Assembly: GCF_011305535.1 (NCBI RefSeq) | Contig: NZ_CP049906.1 | Span: 682,001 to 746,000 of the forward strand | Length of the DNA stretch: 64,000 nucleotides | Direction of reading: 5' to 3' | From: Diaphorobacter sp. HDW4B | GTDB taxonomy: Bacteria > Pseudomonadota > Gammaproteobacteria > Burkholderiales > Burkholderiaceae_C | Part shown: positions 58,792 through 64,000 of the stretch, one piece after another | Layout: every line of letters starts with the position of its first letter | Position numbering within the stretch: the first letter of the stretch is position 1 | Program-made: the position numbers and the translations under genes | Notes under the pieces: generated by a model | The model's input: only the letters and a program-made list of their open reading frames with translations | Database searches by the model: none | What the model was told of the DNA's origin: nothing

Positions 58792-61700
58792 ATGAATACG
58801 AATGCTGTCACTGTTGATGTTGTAAGGTTTTGGAGAGGGCGGCTGCTTTTTCTGGCGTGGCTGCGGTGGGTGATGGAGTTTTGTTTGGTTTGGGGCTGCG
58901 CTGCCGCGACTTCGACAGCTTGGGCTCTCGATGCGTGGACGCAGACCAATGGGCCACCGGGAGGAACATTCACTGCGTTCGCTGTCGACTCCAGCACCAC
59001 TCCCAGCACGCTGTATGTGGGAACTGATGGCGGCGGCGTCTTCAAAAGCACCAATGGCGGTGCTCAATGGAGCGCTGTCAATACCGGGCTGACGAGTAGA
59101 TACGTCTACACCCTGGCCATCGATTCCGGCACGCTCTATGCGGGTACCGATGGCGGCGGCGTCTTCAAAAGCGTCAATGGCGGCACTCAATGGAACGCTG
59201 TCAACACCGGGCTGACGAGTAGGTATGTGCGCGCCCTGACCATCGATTCCGGCACGTTGTATGCGGGGACCGGCGGGGGCGTCTTCAAAAGCACCAATGG
59301 CGGCACTCAATGGAACGCTGTCAACACCGGGCTAACGAATAGCCAAGTGTTCAGCTTAGCCATCGGTTCCGGAACGCTATATGCGGGTACCAGTGGCGGC
59401 GTCTTCAAAAGCACCAATGGCGGCGCTCAATGGAACGCTGTCAATACCGGACTGACGAGTAGCTACGTCTACACTCTAGCAATCGATTCCGGCACGCTGT
59501 ATGCTGGTACCAATGGCGGAAGCGTCTTCAAAAGCACCAATGGCGGCACTCAATGGACTGCTGCCAACACCGGGCTGACGAATGGCCAAGTGCTCAGCCT
59601 AGCCATCGACTCCGGCAAGCTGTATGCGGGTACCAATGGCAGCGGCGTCTTCAAAAGCACCAACGGTGCTGTGTCCAGCAATTCACAGTTGTCGAATTTG
59701 ACAGTGTCCATTGGTAGCGGCGCAGCGACCCTCTCCCCCAGCTTTTCTGCCACCGCCCTTACTTACTCTGCCACGGTTCAAAGCGCTAGCGCCACAGTCA
59801 CTCCTACAGCCTGGATCAATGACTCGGTCTTGACCGTCAATGGCAACGCCGCCACCAGCGGCGTCGGCGTTCCGGTGGCGCTCAATCCCGGTGTCAATTC
59901 CATCTTGGTGCAGCTCGTCTCAGGCGACGAAACCACGACCACGACTTATACGGTGAACATCACCCGTCAAGTCATTGCCCCCGATATGCCAACCAATGTC
60001 CAAGCGGTTGCAGGCATGGCTGGCTCGGGCCAAGTCAGCGTGAGCTGGACACCGCCGACCTCCGGTGGCACCAGCGCACTGACAGGCTTTATCGTCAACG
60101 GAAACCCGAGTGGTGGATGTACGGCAGCGGTTGGCACCAACTCCTGCACGGTCTCAGGATTGAATTTCGGCACCAGCCACAGCTTCATGGTGACCGCCAC
60201 GAATGCAGATGGTGCCAGTACAACCTCTGTCGTCAGCAATGCAGTGGTCCCGCAGAACACGCAAGCCATCACCTTCCCAGCCCAAGGCTCGCCGAACTAC
60301 TCGGTCAACGGCACCTACTCCATCAACCCGCTGGCATCTGCTTCCTCCGGATTGGGCGTGACCTACAGCAGCAGCAGCCCTACCATTTGCGGCGTCTCAG
60401 GCACTTCCATGAACATGGTGAGTGCGGGCGCATGCATCGTCGCAGCCAATCAGGGTGGTAACGTGGCTTATGTCGCTGCCTCCCAAGTCACTCAAACAGT
60501 GATCATCCAGAGAGGCAACAACACCATCACTTTCCCGCCGCAAGGGAGCCAGCCTTATACGCAGAGCGGCAGCTTTGCCCTGAGCCCAGTGGCCACAGGT
60601 GAGTCCAGCCAGCCGGTGACCTACAGCAGCACCACGCCTTCGGTGTGCACCATCTCAGGCACTCTGGTCACCAAACAGGCGGTCGGCACTTGCACCATCG
60701 CGGCCAATCAGGCGGCTGACAACAACTGGAGTGCCGCCCCGCAGACCACGCAAAGCATCAGCATTACGGCGGGAACCAACACCATCACTTTCCCGGCGCA
60801 AGGCGGCCAGACTTATTTCACTGGCGGCTCTTTTACGGTTAACCCAGTCGCCACGGCTTCTTCAGGCCTGGCTGTGACCTATGGCAGCTCAACGCCTACC
60901 GTTTGCTCGGTCTCTGGCACCAACGTGCAGATGATCTCCGCAGGCACCTGCACGATCACGGCGAATCAGGCGGGTGATGCCACTTGGGGGCCCGCCACTC
61001 CTGTCCCACAGAACGTGACCATTGCCAAAGGGGCGAACACGATCACCTTCCCGGCGCAGGCTGCTCAAACCTTCGCGGCCAACGGATCGTTTGCGATCAA
61101 TCCGCTGGCTACCGCCACATCTGGCCTGACGGTCACCTACACCAGCACCACAGCGAGTATCTGCACGGTTGCGGGCACTACGGTGATCATGGTGGCTGCG
61201 GGCACTTGCACGATTGCCGCCGATCAGGCTGGCAATGGGAACTGGGTCGCTGCCACGCAGGTCCTCCAGAATGTGCAAGTTGGTCAGCGAACGAACACGA
61301 TTACCTTCCCCGCACAAGCGAATCAGACGTTCGTGGCCAATGGCACGTTTGCGATCAACCCGCTTGCCACCGCCAGCTCCAATCTACCGATCACCTATAG
61401 CAGCCTCACGGGCAGTGTCTGCACGGTTGCGAGCACGACCGTCACGATGGTGGCTGCCGGTACCTGCAACCTTGCGGCCGATCAGGCGGGTGACAGCAAT
61501 TGGGATGCGGCTGTGCAAGTCACGCGCGCGCTCAGCATCACCGGCGTGACACCAGGCGCTCCAACGAACGTGCAGGCGACACCGGCTGGCCCAGGGCAAG
61601 TGACGGTGACATGGACGGCCCCCGCGAACACAGGCGGTGGTATCACCAGCTATCTGGTGACGGCTCAGCCGGGAGGGCAGACCTGCACGCCAACACCCGC

Positions 61701-62376
61701 CACGGCCACAACATGCACCATGACGGGTCTGACCAATGGGCAGACCTATACGTTTGCGGTTGAGGCGATGAACGGGGCGGGCAGCAGCTCGAGCGGTGGC
61801 AATCCACCTGCAACATCGAACCCTGCGACGCCGCTGGTCAATCCGCAGGCGTTCACCGGCACCGTGCCTGCGGGAGCGGGTGGCAACGCAGGCGCAGCGG
61901 TTGGAGTGACCGTCTCAGGCGGTGGCAATACCTGTGTGTTTGAGCACATCACGGTGCTGTCCGTGTCCAGCGCCAGCACGGCACCGCCAAGCCACTTGAA
62001 CTTCCCGAATGGTCTGCTGGACTTTGCGTTGAACGGTTGCGATGCCAGCGATGTGCAAGTGACGCTCACGCTGCCCAGCCCGCTGCCACAAGGCGGACGC
62101 TACTGGAAACTTTCCCACGATGTGTGGGCGCCGTATGCGAATGCGGTCACACAGGCTGGCTCGACCACCGTCACGCTCTCTCTGCGTGACGGCGGCCCAG
62201 GCGATGACGATGGTCAGGTGAACGGACGCATTGTGGATCCCGGGCAAGTGGCCGTGGCGACCAACCCGGCGGATACATCGGGCACGACAGCGGTTCCGAC
62301 ACTCTCACCGGCGAGCATTGCGATGCTGGCGCTGGGACTGGCCTGGTTCGGGTGGAAGCGCAAGAGCAGGCGTTGA
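58792..62376 (+). CDS. Giant BNR/Ig-like repeat surface protein with IPTL-CTERM
   Basis: The 1194-residue protein has a long signal segment, then about six BNR-type propeller repeats (residues about 51-293; VFKSTNGG.QW.AVNTGLT), a cadherin-like sandwich (297-392), an FN3-like domain (397-488), six Ig-like repeats (492-918; NTITFPAQ..., CT.AANQAG), another FN3-like domain (922-1017), a choice-of-anchor U domain (1020-1145) and an IPTL-CTERM tail (VPTLSPASIAMLALGLAW, KRKSRR). The anchor domain matches the one in the SGNH protein. It is a probable surface adhesin-like protein. Nearly identical repeats suggest recombination. Confidence 0.85.
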   Translation: MNTNAVTVDVVRFWRGRLLFLAWLRWVMEFCLVWGCAAATSTAWALDAWTQTNGPPGGTFTAFAVDSSTTPSTLYVGTDGGGVFKSTNGGAQWSAVNTGLTSRYVYTLAIDSGTLYAGTDGGGVFKSVNGGTQWNAVNTGLTSRYVRALTIDSGTLYAGTGGGVFKSTNGGTQWNAVNTGLTNSQVFSLAIGSGTLYAGTSGGVFKSTNGGAQWNAVNTGLTSSYVYTLAIDSGTLYAGTNGGSVFKSTNGGTQWTAANTGLTNGQVLSLAIDSGKLYAGTNGSGVFKSTNGAVSSNSQLSNLTVSIGSGAATLSPSFSATALTYSATVQSASATVTPTAWINDSVLTVNGNAATSGVGVPVALNPGVNSILVQLVSGDETTTTTYTVNITRQVIAPDMPTNVQAVAGMAGSGQVSVSWTPPTSGGTSALTGFIVNGNPSGGCTAAVGTNSCTVSGLNFGTSHSFMVTATNADGASTTSVVSNAVVPQNTQAITFPAQGSPNYSVNGTYSINPLASASSGLGVTYSSSSPTICGVSGTSMNMVSAGACIVAANQGGNVAYVAASQVTQTVIIQRGNNTITFPPQGSQPYTQSGSFALSPVATGESSQPVTYSSTTPSVCTISGTLVTKQAVGTCTIAANQAADNNWSAAPQTTQSISITAGTNTITFPAQGGQTYFTGGSFTVNPVATASSGLAVTYGSSTPTVCSVSGTNVQMISAGTCTITANQAGDATWGPATPVPQNVTIAKGANTITFPAQAAQTFAANGSFAINPLATATSGLTVTYTSTTASICTVAGTTVIMVAAGTCTIAADQAGNGNWVAATQVLQNVQVGQRTNTITFPAQANQTFVANGTFAINPLATASSNLPITYSSLTGSVCTVASTTVTMVAAGTCNLAADQAGDSNWDAAVQVTRALSITGVTPGAPTNVQATPAGPGQVTVTWTAPANTGGGITSYLVTAQPGGQTCTPTPATATTCTMTGLTNGQTYTFAVEAMNGAGSSSSGGNPPATSNPATPLVNPQAFTGTVPAGAGGNAGAAVGVTVSGGGNTCVFEHITVLSVSSASTAPPSHLNFPNGLLDFALNGCDASDVQVTLTLPSPLPQGGRYWKLSHDVWAPYANAVTQAGSTTVTLSLRDGGPGDDDGQVNGRIVDPGQVAVATNPADTSGTTAVPTLSPASIAMLALGLAWFGWKRKSRR
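59019..59672 (+). repeat. Tandem ~120-bp repeats in the BNR region
   Basis: Units of about 117-120 bases (GGCGTCTTCAAAAGCACCAA, TGGCGG then ACTCAATGG) repeat about six times with few differences, encoding the BNR blades. Near-identity at DNA level suggests recent duplication or gene conversion. Confidence 0.8.
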
Positions 62377-62452
62377 GATCTGGTTTATGCCGCTGAGCTG
62401 TGTTCAGATTGTCTCAATGATGCTGTGACCAAATCGAAACAAAGGCTTGGAT

Positions 62453-62472
62453 GGCACTCGAGAGCGAGTGCC
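62453..62472. terminator. Hairpin downstream of the BNR gene
   Basis: GGCACTCG, four bases, CGAGTGCC: a perfect 8-bp stem but no T-run on the + strand; on the - strand CCTTTGTTT follows at some distance. It is probably a transcription end for one of the two convergent genes. Confidence 0.4.
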
Positions 62473-62581
62473 TTGGTGAAAGGTGCAGGCTGAAAGACTA
62501 CTTTGACGGGTTGTCAATGGCTGCAATGGGTCGCGGTCTGCCCCCGAAGTCGGCCAGAACCAGTCTCTCGGAACTAGACGG

Positions 62582-63235
62582 TCAGACAAAATCTCCGAAG
62601 CTTCCCACCTCGTCGCTGTCCGGATCGAGTGCTCGTGTCAGCCATAGTTCGAACCAGTCCAGAAAACTCAACGGCTTGCGGGTTTCGGGGTGAAGGATCG
62701 GCGCTGTGCAGGCGTGCTCGTGGCTGTACCACCAGACCTGTCCCGAGGCGGCACCTCGAAGAATCAGGAGGTTGTACATGCCATCCCCTTCGTTTGCAAT
62801 GAACGTCATGCCACGGTAGATCCGAGCGGTGTTCTGCAGCCACTCTTCGTCCGCTCCCTCGGGGACAGCAGCGCAGGGTTTCTCGGCAGTGAACGGGAAA
62901 TCGGCCGCGTAGTCGATCTCAGCGTTTTCAGCCTCCTCGGCCAGAGGAAACAAGCCGAGCATGGGACCAGCGCCGCCGTCGCTCACCAAAGTCTGCCATT
63001 CGCGGTATTCCGATGGCAGACGGGTGCCGAGCCGACGCTCGAATGCAGCGAGCTCGTCGGGATTCACTGGCGCGCCTAGCGCGTAACGATGCACTGCTGC
63101 ACCATGGATGCTGCACTCGTAACCGACCAGTTCGCGGTCTCCGACGTTGATGATGGTGGTCTTCAGGTCCGCCGCCTTTAGCCGGTCAAGTTCAGAGCGG
63201 ATCTTCGCGATCCGATTTGCCAACGAGGAGTCCAT
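62582..63235 (-). CDS. SMI1/KNR4 (SUKH) family protein
   Basis: The 217-residue product, with AAGGA before the ATG at 63235, has the SUKH core: VNPDELAAFERRLGTRLPSEYREW, then ...DGGAGPMLGLFPL and TARIYRGMTFIANEGDGMYNLLIL. SUKH proteins are commonly immunity proteins against contact-dependent or type VI toxins, but also stand-alone. No toxin gene is next to it. It is convergent with the BNR gene. Confidence 0.82.
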   Translation of the reverse strand: MDSSLANRIAKIRSELDRLKAADLKTTIINVGDRELVGYECSIHGAAVHRYALGAPVNPDELAAFERRLGTRLPSEYREWQTLVSDGGAGPMLGLFPLAEEAENAEIDYAADFPFTAEKPCAAVPEGADEEWLQNTARIYRGMTFIANEGDGMYNLLILRGAASGQVWWYSHEHACTAPILHPETRKPLSFLDWFELWLTRALDPDSDEVGSFGDFV

Positions 63236-63779
63236 GTCTACATCCTTGTGATGGTGCCGTTCGAGACAGTATCGAGGTTGGAGTTTAGCCCGATGTCCAA
63301 GCGCACTCGCTGCCTCCAGTGCACCCACGAATCTGGCCCAGCCTGCGTCGTCAAATTTGATACCTGCTGTTGTACTGTTTCTAGCCAGCGGGATACTCAA
63401 ACTCGCGACTGGATGGTTATCAGATTTGAAGCCTATTGCCAATGCAATGGACGGCGCAAGTGCTGCGGTTGATGTCCGTTGTCTTTGACGTGGACGGTCT
63501 CCTCAGGGTCGACTTTTGACTGCCGCATCCATCCATCTGTTGTTCTCGGGCTGGCGGATAGGAACGCGGGAAGACTGTCGCGGATTGCGTTGAGACCCTG
63601 CGCCTCCCAAGCACCAAAACAGGTTGCTTGGGGAAAAGAAAACGCCAATCCCCCTTTCGAATGACCGGCGTGATCCCTGCTGAAAAAACTTCAACAGTCT
63701 CGAAACTCGAGTTTCTTCCAGCAGATCACCCCTATCAAGACCTGCGCTGGCACGGCGCTCGTACCGAGGATCTTGGGAG
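63236..63779. other. Gene-poor end region
   Basis: No convincing gene in about 540 bases. Short frames on both strands have no recognised motif. The part next to 63780 may belong to the element end described separately. Confidence 0.3.
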
Positions 63780-63931
63780 ACCGATGCAATGCGGAAAATC
63801 CCAACTTCAATGAGAAAAAATGCCGAAAATCCCAAGTTAAGTGATAAACGGATCCCATATCTGGTGGTGCACGCCGAGCCAACTGATTGATTTTCTTCAG
63901 TTGCGTTGGGCAGATTCAACGGGAATCGACA
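63780..63931 (-). mobile_element. Apparent insertion-sequence end (IS21-like)
   Basis: Read leftward from 63931 the sequence begins TGTCGATTCCCGTTGAATC and has two close repeats of TTGGGATTTTC (near 63815 and 63785), a layout like the terminal and subterminal repeats of IS21-family ends. No istA/istB genes are visible. It could be a solo or truncated end. Confidence 0.3.
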
Positions 63932-64000
63932 CCTGCCTCGGATCGTTCAACCAGAGTGGTCGAGCTAGCCCTTGGCGCTTGGATGCACATGCGGTTGGAA

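Noticed and set aside
1-64000. CRISPR arrays, tRNA or rRNA genes
   Set aside because: No spaced identical repeats of CRISPR type and no cloverleaf or rRNA sequence recognised by eye.

Overview
The window looks like chromosomal DNA of a betaproteobacterium of the order Burkholderiales, most likely Comamonadaceae (Comamonas/Delftia/Acidovorax-like). The base composition is GC-rich, Bug/TctC-type solute receptors sit beside LysR regulators, there are several FecI/FecR/TonB-receptor iron systems, a DUF1302-DUF1329-RND catabolic module is present, and three secreted proteins end in IPTL-CTERM sorting signals. I saw no rRNA, tRNA or CRISPR array. The genus is an inference.

Layout. 1-2.5 kb: a histidine-kinase fragment and two unrecognised small genes. 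2.5-8.8 kb: a di-heme MauG/MbnH-like lipoprotein, a divergent beta-propeller lipoprotein and a 1305-residue secreted SGNH hydrolase with IPTL-CTERM. 9-14.5 kb: LysR + Bug, a lipoprotein alpha/beta hydrolase + Bug, and a secreted protein of unknown role. 14.7-20 kb: iron system 1 (Fur site, FecI, FecR, transducing TonB receptor, PepSY membrane protein). 20-22.7 kb: two unknown genes and two gene-poor gaps. 22.8-38.5 kb: one long leftward catabolic operon, with a divergent NodD/NahR-type LysR gene at 38.75 kb. 39.8-45.9 kb: iron system 2 (FecI, FecR, TonB receptor, RhtX/FptX-type permease, small protein). 46-47.5 kb: a truncated haemoglobin-DUF1971 fusion and a Crp/Fnr regulator. 47.5-52.6 kb: a Fur-site-preceded ABC importer, a small membrane protein and a third TonB receptor. 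53.3-57.4 kb: a periplasmic binding protein co-transcribed with a hybrid sensor kinase and a NarL-type regulator. 57.6-62.4 kb: two more IPTL-CTERM proteins (leucine-rich repeat; BNR/Ig-like giant). 62.6-64 kb: a SUKH-family gene and an apparent insertion-sequence end.

How the parts work together. The catabolic operon reads in order: outer-membrane DUF1302 and DUF1329 proteins, YCF48-like protein, RND transporter, C-C hydrolase, VOC ring-cleavage dioxygenase, Rieske ferredoxin, FAD monooxygenase, MFS transporter, cyclase-family hydrolase, cupin, FAH-family hydrolase, DenD-like dehydrogenase and SDR. Most neighbours overlap by ATGA. The logic (ring hydroxylation, meta cleavage, hydrolysis) plus a NodD-like regulator and a NahR-type operator points to a hydrophobic phenolic or flavonoid-like substrate; this is inference. 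Two promoters in iron system 2 share a spaced motif that probably defines the target of its own ECF sigma factor, while Fur sites lie ahead of the two sigma genes and the ABC importer. The most novel-looking items are the shared ECF promoter, the haemoglobin-DUF1971 fusion, a 15-codon ghost gene inside the catabolic operon, and the IPTL-CTERM surface proteins.
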